A stretch of DNA of 64,000 nucleotides from Methylobacteriaceae bacterium (GCA_020638195.1 JACKJC010000001.1:103501-167500); one strand, 5' to 3'; positions 50,632-60,066 are shown, counted from the stretch's first letter. The notes: generated by a model from the sequence alone, not told the origin. A program made the numbers and translations.

Positions 50632-52614
50632 ATGACCAACAGCGTGACGCAGGACATGATGGCCAATGCGATCCGCGCGCTCGCGATCGACGGCGTGGAA
50701 GCAGCGAAATCCGGCCATCCGGGCATGCCCATGGGCGCGGCCGACATGGCGACCGCCCTGTGGACCCGAGTCCTGAAATTCGACGCCGCCGATCCGCACT
50801 GGCCTGACCGCGACCGTTTCGTCCTGTCGGCCGGCCACGGCTCCATGCTGCTCTATTCCCTGCTCCACCTGACGGGCTACGCCGGCATGACCGCCGACGA
50901 CCTCAGGAATTTCCGCCAGGTCGGCTCGAAGACGCCGGGCCATCCGGAATATGGCCACACCGTGGGCGTCGAGACGACCACCGGGCCGCTCGGCCAGGGC
51001 ATCGCCACCGCCGTCGGCATGGCCATCGCCGAGCGGCATCTGGCGGCCGAATTCGGCGACGATCTCGTCGATCACCACACCTATGTCATCTGCGGCGACG
51101 GCGACCTCATGGAGGGCGTCTCGCAGGAGGCGATCGCGCTTGCCGGCCACCTGAAGCTCGCGCGCCTGATCGTCCTGTTCGACGACAACCAGATTTCAAT
51201 CGATGGCCCTGTGAGCCTGTCGGATTCGGTCGACCAGATCTCCCGATTCGAATCGGCGGGCTGGGCGGCGGTCCGCGTCGACGGCCACGACCAGGACGCG
51301 ATCGTCGCCGCGCTGGAGGCTGCCAAGAAATCCGACCGGCCGACGCTCATCGCCTGCCGCACCACCATCGGCTTCGGGTCCCCCAACCGCGCCGGCACGT
51401 CCAAGGCGCACGGCGAGCCGCTCGGCCCCGACGAGGCCAAGGCCGCCAAGGCGCAGCTCGGCTGGACCGCCGCGCCCTTCGAAACGCCCGCCGACCTCAT
51501 GTCGGCATGGCGTACGGCAGGCGGCCGGGGCGCCGAGGCGCGCGCGGCCTGGCAAAAGCGTTTCGACGCCGCCGGCGACCGCAAGGCGGAGTTCGAACGT
51601 CGCCTCGCCCGCAAGCTGAAGCCGGAAGTCTCCGGCGCGCTGTCGGCGCTGATAGCCAAGCACGCGACCGATAAGCCCTCGCTCGCCACCCGCAAGGCCA
51701 GCGAAGCGGCGATCGAGGCGATAACGCCGCACATCCCGGAGCTGATGCTCGGCTCGGCCGACCTCACGCCTTCCAACAATGTGAAGGCCAAGTCCGCCGC
51801 CTCCATCGCGCCGGGCTCCTACGGCGGCCGCTACATCCACTACGGCATCCGCGAGCACGGCATGGTCGCGGCCATGAACGGCCTCACCCTGCATGGCGGG
51901 ATCATTCCGGGCGGCGCGACCTTCCTGGTCTTTTCCGACTATTGCCGCCCTTCGATCCGCCTCGCCGCGCTGATGGGCGTGCAGGCGATCTACGTCTTCA
52001 CCCACGATTCCATCGGCCTCGGCGAAGACGGCCCGACCCATCAGCCGGTCGAGCATCTGGCTGCGCTCCGCGCGATGCCGAACCTGCTGGTCATTCGCCC
52101 GGCCGACGCCATCGAGACGGCGGAAGCCTGGGCCGTCGCGCTGGAGCATAAATCCGGCCCGACCCTGCTAGCGCTGACCCGCCAGAACCTGCCGACCGTG
52201 CGCGGCGCGGGCGACCAGAACCGCGTTAAGGAAGGCGCCTACGAACTGGCCGGCGCGGAAAACGCCAAGGCGACCATCTTCGCCTCGGGCTCCGAGGTCG
52301 AGATCGCGCTCGCCGCCCGCGACCAGCTCGCCAAGGACGGCATTCCCACCCGCGTCGTCTCCGTGCCCTCAACCGAGCTGTTCGCCGCCCGCCCGGCCGC
52401 CGAGCGCAAGGCCGTCATCGGCGACGCCCCGGTGCGCGTCGCCATCGAGGCCGGCGTGCGGCAGGGCTGGGACGCGTTCATCGGCGAGGACGGCGTCTTC
52501 GTCGGCATGCATGGTTTCGGCATGTCCGGCCCCTACAAGGAAGTCTACGCGGCTTGCGGCATTACGGCGCAAGCCGCCGCCGACGCCGTGCGTAAAGCTC
52601 TGGCGGGCGCGTAA
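50632..52614 (+). CDS. tkt: Transketolase
   Basis: 660 residues from ATG 50632 (frame is open upstream). TPP motif GDGDLMEGVSQEA, catalytic histidine in AGHGSMLLY and the later DSIGLGEDGPTHQPVEH. It moves two-carbon units in the pentose-phosphate and Calvin pathways. It starts a sugar-phosphate run (gap, pgk, fba follow). A possible -35 TTGACT lies at 50567-50572 but the -10 is weak. The 245 bases between the divergent DUF4164 start and this gene hold no other feature. Confidence 0.97.
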   Translation: MTNSVTQDMMANAIRALAIDGVEAAKSGHPGMPMGAADMATALWTRVLKFDAADPHWPDRDRFVLSAGHGSMLLYSLLHLTGYAGMTADDLRNFRQVGSKTPGHPEYGHTVGVETTTGPLGQGIATAVGMAIAERHLAAEFGDDLVDHHTYVICGDGDLMEGVSQEAIALAGHLKLARLIVLFDDNQISIDGPVSLSDSVDQISRFESAGWAAVRVDGHDQDAIVAALEAAKKSDRPTLIACRTTIGFGSPNRAGTSKAHGEPLGPDEAKAAKAQLGWTAAPFETPADLMSAWRTAGGRGAEARAAWQKRFDAAGDRKAEFERRLARKLKPEVSGALSALIAKHATDKPSLATRKASEAAIEAITPHIPELMLGSADLTPSNNVKAKSAASIAPGSYGGRYIHYGIREHGMVAAMNGLTLHGGIIPGGATFLVFSDYCRPSIRLAALMGVQAIYVFTHDSIGLGEDGPTHQPVEHLAALRAMPNLLVIRPADAIETAEAWAVALEHKSGPTLLALTRQNLPTVRGAGDQNRVKEGAYELAGAENAKATIFASGSEVEIALAARDQLAKDGIPTRVVSVPSTELFAARPAAERKAVIGDAPVRVAIEAGVRQGWDAFIGEDGVFVGMHGFGMSGPYKEVYAACGITAQAAADAVRKALAGA

Positions 52615-52744
52615 AGCCTTTGTTGAGCGCAAGTTTCGTTTAAGCGGCATTTAGCCGAATTGCTTGGCGCCGCTGCATGACGAATGGGCGGCCCTGTGAT
52701 AAGGACGCCGCCATTCGAACAAATCGGGAAAAAGGAACGGGAAA

Positions 52745-53752
52745 ATGGCTGTGAAGGTCGCGATCAACGGGTTCGGACGCATCGGGCGCAACGTTCTGCG
52801 CGCCATCATCGAGTCCGGCCGTACGGACATCCAGGTCGTCGCGATCAACGATCTCGGCCCTGTCGAGACCAACGCCCACCTGCTCCGCTACGATTCGGTG
52901 CACGGTAAGTTCCCGCATGAGGTGAAGGTCGCCGGCGACACGATCGACGTCGGCCGTGGCCCGATCAAGGTGACCGCCGAGCGCGACCCGGCCAAGCTGC
53001 CCCACAAGGAACTCGGCGTCGAGATCGCGCTGGAATGCACGGGCATCTTCACCGCCCGCGACAAGGCCGCCGCCCACCTGACCGCCGGCGCCAAGCGTGT
53101 GCTCGTCTCGGCGCCCGCCGACGGCGCGGACCTGACGGTCGTCTTCGGCGTGAACCACGACAAGCTGACCAAGGATCACCTCGTCGTCTCGAACGCGTCG
53201 TGCACGACGAACTGCCTCTCGCCCTTCGCCAAGGTGCTGCATGAAGCCATCGGCATCGAGAAGGGCATGATGACGACGATCCATTCCTACACCGGCGACC
53301 AGCCCACGCTGGACACGATGCACAAGGATCTCTACCGCGCCCGCGCCGCTGCGCTCTCGATGATCCCGACCTCGACCGGCGCCGCCAAGGCCGTCGGCCT
53401 CGTGCTGCCGGAACTCAACGGCAAGCTCGACGGCTTCGCCATGCGCGTGCCGACGCCGAACGTCTCGGTCGTCGACCTCAAGTTCATCGCCAAGCGTGCG
53501 ACGACGAAGGACGAGATCAACGCCGCGATCAAGAAGGCCGCCGACGGCGCGCTGAAGGGCGTGCTCGGCTACACCAACGCGCCGAACGTCTCGATCGACT
53601 TCAACCACGATTCCCATTCCTCGATCTTCCACATGGATCAGACCAAGGTCATGGACGGAACGCTGTGCTCGGTCCTGTCCTGGTACGACAACGAATGGGG
53701 CTTCTCCAACCGCATGGCCGACACGGCCGTCGCGATGGGCAAGCTGATCTGA
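52745..53752 (+). CDS. gap: Glyceraldehyde-3-phosphate dehydrogenase, type I
   Basis: 335 residues from ATG. NAD site GFGRIGRNVLR, catalytic cysteine in NASCTTNCLSPF, and ending SWYDNEWGFSNRM. It oxidises glyceraldehyde-3-phosphate to 1,3-bisphosphoglycerate. Preceded by GGAAAAAGGAACGGG. Its stop codon is followed after 4 bases by a strong palindromic repeat, which likely ends or shields its transcript. Confidence 0.97.
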   Translation: MAVKVAINGFGRIGRNVLRAIIESGRTDIQVVAINDLGPVETNAHLLRYDSVHGKFPHEVKVAGDTIDVGRGPIKVTAERDPAKLPHKELGVEIALECTGIFTARDKAAAHLTAGAKRVLVSAPADGADLTVVFGVNHDKLTKDHLVVSNASCTTNCLSPFAKVLHEAIGIEKGMMTTIHSYTGDQPTLDTMHKDLYRARAAALSMIPTSTGAAKAVGLVLPELNGKLDGFAMRVPTPNVSVVDLKFIAKRATTKDEINAAIKKAADGALKGVLGYTNAPNVSIDFNHDSHSSIFHMDQTKVMDGTLCSVLSWYDNEWGFSNRMADTAVAMGKLI

Positions 53753-53756
53753 AGAA

Positions 53757-53817
53757 TGGACCGCGAGCCTTCAGGCTCGCTTGGCAACGGACTGCGAGCC
53801 TGAAGGCTCGCGGTCCA
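53757..53817. repeat. Palindromic intergenic repeat, copy 1
   Basis: Arms 53757-53780 and 53794-53817 are perfect 24-nt inverted copies (TGGACCGCGAGCCT... and ...AGGCTCGCGGTCCA) with a 13-base spacer. Each arm holds its own hairpin, GCGAGCC-TTCA-GGCTCGC. The arms are identical to those at 60011-60066. It lies 4 bases past the gap stop and could act as a terminator and transcript stabiliser. Confidence 0.9.
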
Positions 53818-53835
53818 ATTCTTTCGGAAACCTCA

Positions 53836-55035
53836 TTGACCCTGCAAGCGACCAGCCCGGCCCCCGCACAATCCGCCGCCCGCGCGGCCCTGCCGATCCT
53901 GACCGCGCTCAGCGTCTCGCATTGCCTCAACGATCTCCTGCAATCCCTGCTGCCGGCGATCTATCCCAACCTCAAACAGGACCTGTCGCTCTCCTTCGCG
54001 GAGGTCGGCCTTATCACGCTCGTCTTCCAGATCACCGCCAGCCTGCTGCAGCCGGCCGTCGGCGCGATCACCGACAAGCGCCCGCAGCCCTTTTCGCTCG
54101 CGGTCGGCATGGGCTGCTCGCTCGTCGGCCTGCTGCTGCTGTCCCGCGCGCACGCGTACGGGATCGTGCTGATCGCCGCCGCCATCATCGGCATCGGCTC
54201 CTCGATCTTCCATCCCGAATCCTCGCGCGTTGCGCGCGCGGCGTCGGGCGGTCGCTTCGGCTTCGCGCAGAGCTTCTTTCAGGTCGGCGGCAATACCGGA
54301 CAGGCGATAGGACCGCTGCTGGCGGCGCTCATCGTCGCGCCCAACGGCCAGAGTTCGGTGGCCTGGTTCGTGATCGTGCCGCTCATCGGCATCGCGCTGC
54401 TGATCTGGGTCGGCCGCTGGTATGCCGAACATCTCGGCCCACGCCGCAAGGCCGCAGCCAATCCGGCGCCGCTGACCCGCAAGCAATGGTGGGCCATCGC
54501 CATCCTGCTCGTGCTGGTCTTCTCCAAGAACTTCTACATGGCGAGCCTGCAGAGCTTCTACACGTTCTACCTGATCGAGCGCTTCGGCCTGACCATCCAG
54601 TCGTCGCAGATCTATCTCTTCGTCTTCATGTTCGCGGTGGCGGCCGGCACGTTCTTCGGCGGCCCGCTCGGCGACCGCTTCGGCCGCGTCATCGTCATCT
54701 GGGTGTCGATCGTCGGCGTCCTGCCCTTCTCGCTCGCCCTGCCTTTCGTCGGTTTTCACGCGACCGTCGCGCTGACGGCCGTCATCGGCTTCGTCATGGC
54801 GTCGTCCTTCCCGGCGATCCTGGTTTACGCACAAGAGCTCGCGCCCGGCCGCGTCGGCATGATCGCGGGCCTCTTCTTCGGCTTCGCCTTCGGCACGGGC
54901 GGCCTCGGCGCCGCGCTGCTCGGCGTTCTCGCCGACCACACCTCGCTCGATTTTGTCTACCGCGTCTGCTCCATCCTTCCAGCCATCGGCGTCCTCATGG
55001 CGCTGATGCCGAAGTCCGAGCGACACGCGATCTAG
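53836..55035 (+). CDS. MFS transporter, fosmidomycin-resistance (Fsr) type
   Basis: 399 residues if it starts at TTG 53836, close to the conserved start (TALSVSHCLNDLLQSLLPAIYP); the open frame extends into the repeat upstream. Twelve helices. Fsr signatures: GLITLVFQITASLLQPAVG, IGIGSSIFHPESSRVAR, SFFQVGGNTGQAIGPLL. These pumps export fosmidomycin and similar compounds. It is wedged between gap and pgk, which are usually neighbours in this lineage. It ends 10 bases before pgk. Confidence 0.87.
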   Translation: MTLQATSPAPAQSAARAALPILTALSVSHCLNDLLQSLLPAIYPNLKQDLSLSFAEVGLITLVFQITASLLQPAVGAITDKRPQPFSLAVGMGCSLVGLLLLSRAHAYGIVLIAAAIIGIGSSIFHPESSRVARAASGGRFGFAQSFFQVGGNTGQAIGPLLAALIVAPNGQSSVAWFVIVPLIGIALLIWVGRWYAEHLGPRRKAAANPAPLTRKQWWAIAILLVLVFSKNFYMASLQSFYTFYLIERFGLTIQSSQIYLFVFMFAVAAGTFFGGPLGDRFGRVIVIWVSIVGVLPFSLALPFVGFHATVALTAVIGFVMASSFPAILVYAQELAPGRVGMIAGLFFGFAFGTGGLGAALLGVLADHTSLDFVYRVCSILPAIGVLMALMPKSERHAI

Positions 55036-55045
55036 GGAGAAGAAA

Positions 55046-56239
55046 ATGGCCGCCTTCCGCACCCTCGACCAGCTCCAGCCGAAGGGCAAACGCGTGCTCG
55101 TGCGCGTCGATCTCAACGTGCCCATGGAAAACGGCAAGGTGACCGACGCCACCCGCATCGACCGCATCCTGCCGACGATCCGCGAGATCGCGGACAAGGG
55201 CGGCAAAGTGATCCTGCTCGCGCATTTCGGTCGCCCGAAAAACGGGCCGGACGAGGCGAATTCGCTCAAGCCCATCGCGAAAGTGCTCGGCGAACATCTC
55301 AAGCGCCCCGTCGCCTTCGCCGCCGATTGCATCGGCGAGATCGCGGAAAAGGCCGTCGCGGCCATGAAGGACGGCGACGTGCTGCTCTTGGAAAACACCC
55401 GCTTCCACAAGGGCGAGGAAAAGAACGATCCGCTCGTCGTCGCCGGCCTCGCGGCGCTCGGCGACGCCTATGTCAACGACGCCTTCTCCGCCGCCCATCG
55501 CGCGCATGCGTCCACTGAGGGCCTCGCGCACAAGCTGCCGGCCTACGCCGGGCGCACCATGCAGGCCGAACTCGAAGCGCTGGACGCCGCGCTCGGCAAT
55601 CCAAAGAAGCCCGTCGCCGCCATCGTCGGCGGCGCGAAGGTCTCAACCAAGCTCGACCTGCTCGGCAATCTCGTGAAGAAGGTCGACATTCTCATCATCG
55701 GCGGCGGCATGGCCAACACCTTTTTGGCCGCGCGCGGCGTCAAGGTCGGCAAGTCGCTGTGCGAACATGATCTGGCCGCCACCGCACGCGAGATCGAGGA
55801 AAAGGCCAAGGCCGCGGGCTGCGAGATCGTGCTGCCGGTCGATGGTCTCTTCGCGAAAGAATTCAAGGCGCATGCCGAACATCGCATCGACGATGTCGCG
55901 CATATCCACGACGACGAGATGATGCTCGACGTCGGCCCCAAGACCGTCGCCCATGTCGAGGCGAAGCTCGCGGGCGCGAAGACGCTGGTGTGGAACGGCC
56001 CCTTCGGCGCCTTCGAGATCGCCCCCTTCGACACCGGCACGGTCGCGGTCGCGCACAAGGCGGCCGCCCTCACCAAGGCAGGCAAGCTCGTCTCCATCGC
56101 CGGCGGCGGCGATACGGTGGCCGCGCTCAATCACGCGGGATCGGCGGACGACTTCACCTATATATCCACCGCGGGCGGCGCCTTCCTCGAATGGATGGAA
56201 GGCAAGGCCCTGCCGGGCGTGGAGGCTCTCCGCGCCTGA
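55046..56239 (+). CDS. pgk: Phosphoglycerate kinase
   Basis: 397 residues from ATG 55046 with AGGGAGAAG upstream. Signatures: RVDLNVPMENGKVTDATRI, GRPK at the start of domain I, TLVWNGPFGAFE and GGGDTVAAL. It makes ATP from 1,3-bisphosphoglycerate in glycolysis or consumes it in the Calvin cycle. Located with gap, tkt and fba. Confidence 0.97.
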   Translation: MAAFRTLDQLQPKGKRVLVRVDLNVPMENGKVTDATRIDRILPTIREIADKGGKVILLAHFGRPKNGPDEANSLKPIAKVLGEHLKRPVAFAADCIGEIAEKAVAAMKDGDVLLLENTRFHKGEEKNDPLVVAGLAALGDAYVNDAFSAAHRAHASTEGLAHKLPAYAGRTMQAELEALDAALGNPKKPVAAIVGGAKVSTKLDLLGNLVKKVDILIIGGGMANTFLAARGVKVGKSLCEHDLAATAREIEEKAKAAGCEIVLPVDGLFAKEFKAHAEHRIDDVAHIHDDEMMLDVGPKTVAHVEAKLAGAKTLVWNGPFGAFEIAPFDTGTVAVAHKAAALTKAGKLVSIAGGGDTVAALNHAGSADDFTYISTAGGAFLEWMEGKALPGVEALRA

Positions 56240-56300
56240 TGGGTATACGCCCGGGGGCCGAAGGGTCGGAACTTAGGCCCGGTTGCCTCGTTGCCCCCGC

Positions 56301-57062
56301 ATGGCGCGTGCGGACACCAAGGGCACGAAGACAGCCGACCTCTACCGGATGGTCATGCCCGAACATGTCTGTCCCTACGGGATCAAGTCGAAATACCTGC
56401 TGGAAAGCCACGGGTTCGACATCGACGATCACTGGCTGGAGACGCGCGAGCAGACTGACGCCTTCAAGCGCGAGCAGGGGGTCGAGGCGACGCCGCAGAC
56501 ATTCGTCGATGGCGAGCGTATCGGCGGCTACGACGATCTTCGCGCGTATTTCGGCAACCCGCCGCGCGACAAGGACGAGCCGACCTACCGGCCCGTCATC
56601 GTCATCTTCGCCGTCGCCGCGCTGATCGCGCTTTCGCTCGCCCTCGGCCTGCGGGACGGCGTCGCTCCCGCCATCCAGCGTTTCGTCGCGCTCGCCATGT
56701 GCCTGCTCGCCGTCCAGAAGCTCCGCGACGTCGAGAGCTTCTCGACCATGTTTTTGAACTACGACCTTCTGGCGCGCCGTTTTGTGCCCTACGCCTACGT
56801 CTATGCGTATCTAGAGGCGGCGGCCGGCATCCTCATGGTTGGCCGCATCTGGCCGCTGATCTCGGGCCCGATCGCGCTGTTCATCGGCGCCGTGGGCGCG
56901 GTCTCGGTCTTCAAGGCGGTCTATATCGACAAGCGCGAACTCAAATGCGCCTGCGTCGGCGGCGACAGTTCGACACCGCTCGGCTTCGTCTCCATGACCG
57001 AGAGCCTGATGATGGCGGCGATGGGCGTCTGGACCCTCGTGCGGCTGGTAGCAACGCCTTAA
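56301..57062 (+). CDS. Glutaredoxin-like domain fused to a MauE-type membrane domain
   Basis: 253 residues from ATG 56301 (a TTG at 56283 is possible). N-terminal glutaredoxin-like domain has CPYGIK at 24-29, a variant with only one active-site cysteine, and TPQTFVDGERIGGYDD. From about 98 a MauE-like part with four helices follows (IFAVAALIALSLALGL, FVALAMCLLAVQKL, YLEAAAGILMVGRI, FIGAVGAVSVFKA) and CACVGG near the end. MauE-family proteins help form disulfides, so a thiol-redox role in the membrane is likely, partner unknown. It lies between pgk and fba. Confidence 0.8.
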   Translation: MARADTKGTKTADLYRMVMPEHVCPYGIKSKYLLESHGFDIDDHWLETREQTDAFKREQGVEATPQTFVDGERIGGYDDLRAYFGNPPRDKDEPTYRPVIVIFAVAALIALSLALGLRDGVAPAIQRFVALAMCLLAVQKLRDVESFSTMFLNYDLLARRFVPYAYVYAYLEAAAGILMVGRIWPLISGPIALFIGAVGAVSVFKAVYIDKRELKCACVGGDSSTPLGFVSMTESLMMAAMGVWTLVRLVATP

Positions 57063-57169
57063 GTATCGGGTGGAAGAATGCCCGGAATCCCGCCTGCCGT
57101 CTGGTTTTCAGCACAATCCTGAGTTACACCGCGCGGGTTATCGAAAAAATCCGAGGGGAGCCTGTCCGA

Positions 57170-58237
57170 ATGGCCCGCATCACGATGAGACAATTGCTGG
57201 ATCACGCCGCCGAGCACGGCTACGGCGTTCCGGCCTTCAACATCAACAATATGGAACAGGCGCTGGCGATCATGGTCGCCGCCGATGCGGTCGATGCGCC
57301 CGTCATCATCCAGGCGTCGCGCGGCGCGCGCCAGTACGCCAACGACATCATGCTCAAGCACATGATGGACGCGGTCGTCGAAATCTATCCGCACATTCCC
57401 GTCTGCGTGCATCTCGACCACGGCAATGGCCCGGCCACCTGCATGACCGCCATCCAAGCGGGCTTCACCTCGGTGATGATGGACGGCTCGCTGAAGGAAG
57501 ACGGCAAGACCCCGGCTGACTGGAACTACAACGTCGGCGTCACCAAGACCGTGACCGACATGGCCCATCTCGGCGGCATTTCGGTCGAGGGCGAGCTCGG
57601 CGTACTCGGCTCGCTCGAGACTGGCGAAGGCGAGAAGGAAGACGGCCACGGCGCCGAGGGCAAGCTCTCGCACGACCAGCTTCTGACCAACCCGGACGAA
57701 GCGGTGAAGTTCGTGAAGGAGACCAAGGTCGACGCGCTGGCGATCGCCATGGGCACCTCGCACGGCGCCTACAAGTTCACGCGCAAGCCCGACGGCAAGG
57801 TGCTGGCGATGAACGTGATCGAGGAAATTCACAAGAAGATGCCGAACCTGCACATGGTGATGCATGGCTCGTCGTCGGTGCCGCAGGACCTGCAGGACAT
57901 CATCAACCAGTACGGCGGCAAGATGCCGCAGACATGGGGCGTGCCGGTCGAGGAGATCCAGCGCGGCATCAAGAGCGGCGTGCGCAAGATCAACATCGAC
58001 ACCGACAACCGCATGGCGATCACCGGCCAGATCCGCAAGGTCTTCGCCGAGCATCCCGGCGAGTTCGACCCGCGCAAGTATCTCAAGCCCGCGCAGGAAG
58101 CGATGACCAAGATCTGCAAGATGCGCCTCGAGGAATTCGGCACGGCCGGCAACGCCTCGAAGATCAAGCGCATCGCCACGCTCGCCGAAATGGCGACGAA
58201 ATACGCCAAGGGCGATCTGGATCCGAAGTTCGCCTGA
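57170..58237 (+). CDS. fba: Fructose-bisphosphate aldolase, class II, Calvin-cycle subtype
   Basis: 355 residues from ATG 57170 with GAGGGGAG upstream; the frame is open further upstream. Zinc-binding and catalytic sites: HLDHGNGP, GGISVEGELG, HGAYKFTRKP, MVMHGSSSVP and KINIDTDNRM. It cleaves or makes fructose-1,6-bisphosphate (and sedoheptulose bisphosphate in this subtype). Followed by a likely terminator. Confidence 0.96.
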   Translation: MARITMRQLLDHAAEHGYGVPAFNINNMEQALAIMVAADAVDAPVIIQASRGARQYANDIMLKHMMDAVVEIYPHIPVCVHLDHGNGPATCMTAIQAGFTSVMMDGSLKEDGKTPADWNYNVGVTKTVTDMAHLGGISVEGELGVLGSLETGEGEKEDGHGAEGKLSHDQLLTNPDEAVKFVKETKVDALAIAMGTSHGAYKFTRKPDGKVLAMNVIEEIHKKMPNLHMVMHGSSSVPQDLQDIINQYGGKMPQTWGVPVEEIQRGIKSGVRKINIDTDNRMAITGQIRKVFAEHPGEFDPRKYLKPAQEAMTKICKMRLEEFGTAGNASKIKRIATLAEMATKYAKGDLDPKFA

Positions 58238-58281
58238 CGTTCGGCGCGGTCGCGCACATGCGCGGCCTCGAATTTTCTCGG

Positions 58282-58312
58282 AGGCGGCGCCACGCGCCGC
58301 CTTCGTCTTTTC
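58282..58312 (+). terminator. Likely terminator of fba
   Basis: Perfect 9-bp stem aggcggcgc-cac-gcgccgcct followed by tcgtctttt, 45 bases past the fba stop. The three-base loop is small and the T-run is interrupted. Confidence 0.55.
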
Positions 58313-58380
58313 GCGGGGCCTCCGCGCTTTCGCCGGATTCCCGTATGTATAGAATCGCGCAAACAAACCGGGATTGATTC

Positions 58381-59016
58381 ATGGCGCGCGACCCCGAGGC
58401 CCCGCCGGCCCGTCTCTATCTGATCACTCCGCCGCTCGGCGCGGCGGCGCCCTTCGACAAGGCGCTCGCGGCCGCGCTCGCTGCGGGCGATGTCGCCTGC
58501 GTCCTCACCCGTTTCGCCACCAACGATCCCGGCCAGCGCAAAGCCATCCTGCGCGCGCTGACCCCGCTCGCGCAGGATCATGGCGCGGCCCTGCTGGTCG
58601 ACGGCGACGCCCAGCTCGCCGCGCGCGCCGGCGCCGATGGCGCGCATATTTCCGGCGTCGGCCAGGCGCTCGGCGAGGCCGTCGAAAGCCTCAAGCCGGA
58701 GCGTATCGTCGGCGCGGGCGGCCTCGACAGCCGAGACGCATGCATGAGCGCCGGCGAACTCGACATCGACTATCTCATGTTCGGCGCGCCGGACGACGCG
58801 GCCGACGCGGCGGAGATTCTCGAACGCACCCGCTGGTGGGCGGAAATCTTCAACGTGCCCTGCGTCGCCTTCGCGCGCGCGCTCGACGAAGTCGAGGCGC
58901 TGGCCGACGCAGGCGCCGAATTCATCGCGCTCGAAGCCGCCGTCTGGGACGATCCGCGCGGCCCCGCCGCCGCCGTCGCGGAGGCCTCCGCCCGCTCGGT
59001 CGGGGCGCTGGCATGA
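58381..59016 (+). CDS. Thiamine-phosphate synthase-like protein
   Basis: 211 residues from ATG. TIM-barrel of ThiE type: LYLITPP at the start, LLVDGDAQLAARAGADGAHISG and GAGGLDSRDACMSAGELDIDYLMFGA. True ThiE joins the pyrimidine and thiazole parts of thiamine. The usual phosphate-binding GxG..S region is only partly kept, so it could be a diverged ThiE-like protein of the type found beside fba in Rhizobiales. It overlaps the next gene by 4 bases (ATGA). Confidence 0.8.
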   Translation: MARDPEAPPARLYLITPPLGAAAPFDKALAAALAAGDVACVLTRFATNDPGQRKAILRALTPLAQDHGAALLVDGDAQLAARAGADGAHISGVGQALGEAVESLKPERIVGAGGLDSRDACMSAGELDIDYLMFGAPDDAADAAEILERTRWWAEIFNVPCVAFARALDEVEALADAGAEFIALEAAVWDDPRGPAAAVAEASARSVGALA

Positions 59017-60005
59017 AGTTGCGGATCGGATTCGCCATCGCAGGGCTGCTTCTCGCCTCGACCGCGCAGGCGCAGGCGCCCAAGCCGGAACTGCGTCCAG
59101 GCAATGCGCCCGAACCGCCCGCCGCCGCGGAAAAGCCGGCAGAGAATGCGCCGGCCGCCCCCGGTTTCGAGGATGTCTCGGACCCCTTCGCCGCCTATCA
59201 GCGCGGCTTTTACGCGACCGCCTTCCAGCTCGCGCTGAAGCGCGTTGAGGCCAACAAGCGCGACGCAGCGGCCATGACCCTGCTCGGGCAGCTCTACCGC
59301 GAAGGAAACGGCGCGCCACGAGATCCCAAGGAAGCCGCGCGCTGGTTCCGCCTCGCCGCCGACCTCGGCGACGCCAACGCCGCCTTCGCTTACGGCGTCT
59401 CTCTGCTGAAGGGCCAGGGCGTCCCGCTCGATCGCGCGGCGGCGCAAAAGCAGTTCGAGCGCGCTGCTGAAAAAGGCCATTCGGAAGCCCTCTACAATCT
59501 CGGCGTTATGGCGATCGAGGACACGCCGAAGGCGCCGGATTTCAAGAAGGCGACGGATTATTTCCTGCGCGGCGCGGCCGCTGGCAGCGCCGACGCCGCC
59601 TATTCGCTCGGCGTGCTCTACCACAACGGACGCGGCGTCGATCACAACGACGTCGAGGCGATCGGCTGGTTCAAACGGGCGGCCGAGGCCGACAATGTGC
59701 CGGGCATGGTCGAATACGCCATCATGCTGTTCAACGGCGAAGGCGCGCTGCGGGACGAGGCCGGCGCCGCTCGGTGGTTCCTCAAGGCCGCACAGCGGAA
59801 CAACCCGATCGCGCAGAACCGCGCCGCACGGCTGCTCGCCGCGGGCCGCGGCGTACAGACCAATCTCGTCGAGGCTATGAAGTGGCATCTGCTGGCGCGC
59901 AACGCCGGCATTCAGGACGCCTGGCTCGACGGCCGCCTGACTCAGCTTTCCACCAGCCAGCGAGCGGCAGTGGAAGAGGCGGTGAAGAAGTTCAGCGGGG
60001 GGTAG
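59013..60005 (+). CDS. Secreted Sel1-repeat (TPR-like) protein
   Basis: 330 residues from ATG 59013, overlapping the ThiE-like gene. Signal peptide 1-22 (IAGLLLASTAQAQA), a short proline-rich linker, then Sel1-like repeats from about 65 to 300: ALTLLGQLYREGNGAPRDPKEAARWFRLAADLGD and its variations. Such repeats mediate protein interactions, often in the envelope. The gene ends 6 bases before a palindromic repeat. Confidence 0.9.
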   Translation: MKLRIGFAIAGLLLASTAQAQAPKPELRPGNAPEPPAAAEKPAENAPAAPGFEDVSDPFAAYQRGFYATAFQLALKRVEANKRDAAAMTLLGQLYREGNGAPRDPKEAARWFRLAADLGDANAAFAYGVSLLKGQGVPLDRAAAQKQFERAAEKGHSEALYNLGVMAIEDTPKAPDFKKATDYFLRGAAAGSADAAYSLGVLYHNGRGVDHNDVEAIGWFKRAAEADNVPGMVEYAIMLFNGEGALRDEAGAARWFLKAAQRNNPIAQNRAARLLAAGRGVQTNLVEAMKWHLLARNAGIQDAWLDGRLTQLSTSQRAAVEEAVKKFSGG

Positions 60006-60010
60006 CTCTC

Positions 60011-60066
60011 TGGACCGCGAGCCTTCAGGCTCGCTTCGGGCTGCGAGCCTGAAGGCTCGCGGTCCA
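60011..60066. repeat. Palindromic intergenic repeat, copy 2
   Basis: Arms 60011-60034 and 60043-60066 are identical to those at 53757-53817 but the spacer is 8 bases (ttcgggct). It starts 5 bases after a stop codon, as copy 1 does, so the two act at the same relative position. Confidence 0.9.

Noticed and set aside
58238..58380. TPP riboswitch upstream of the ThiE-like gene
   Set aside because: No conserved CUGAGA or related thi-box pattern is visible; the spacer has only the fba terminator hairpin.
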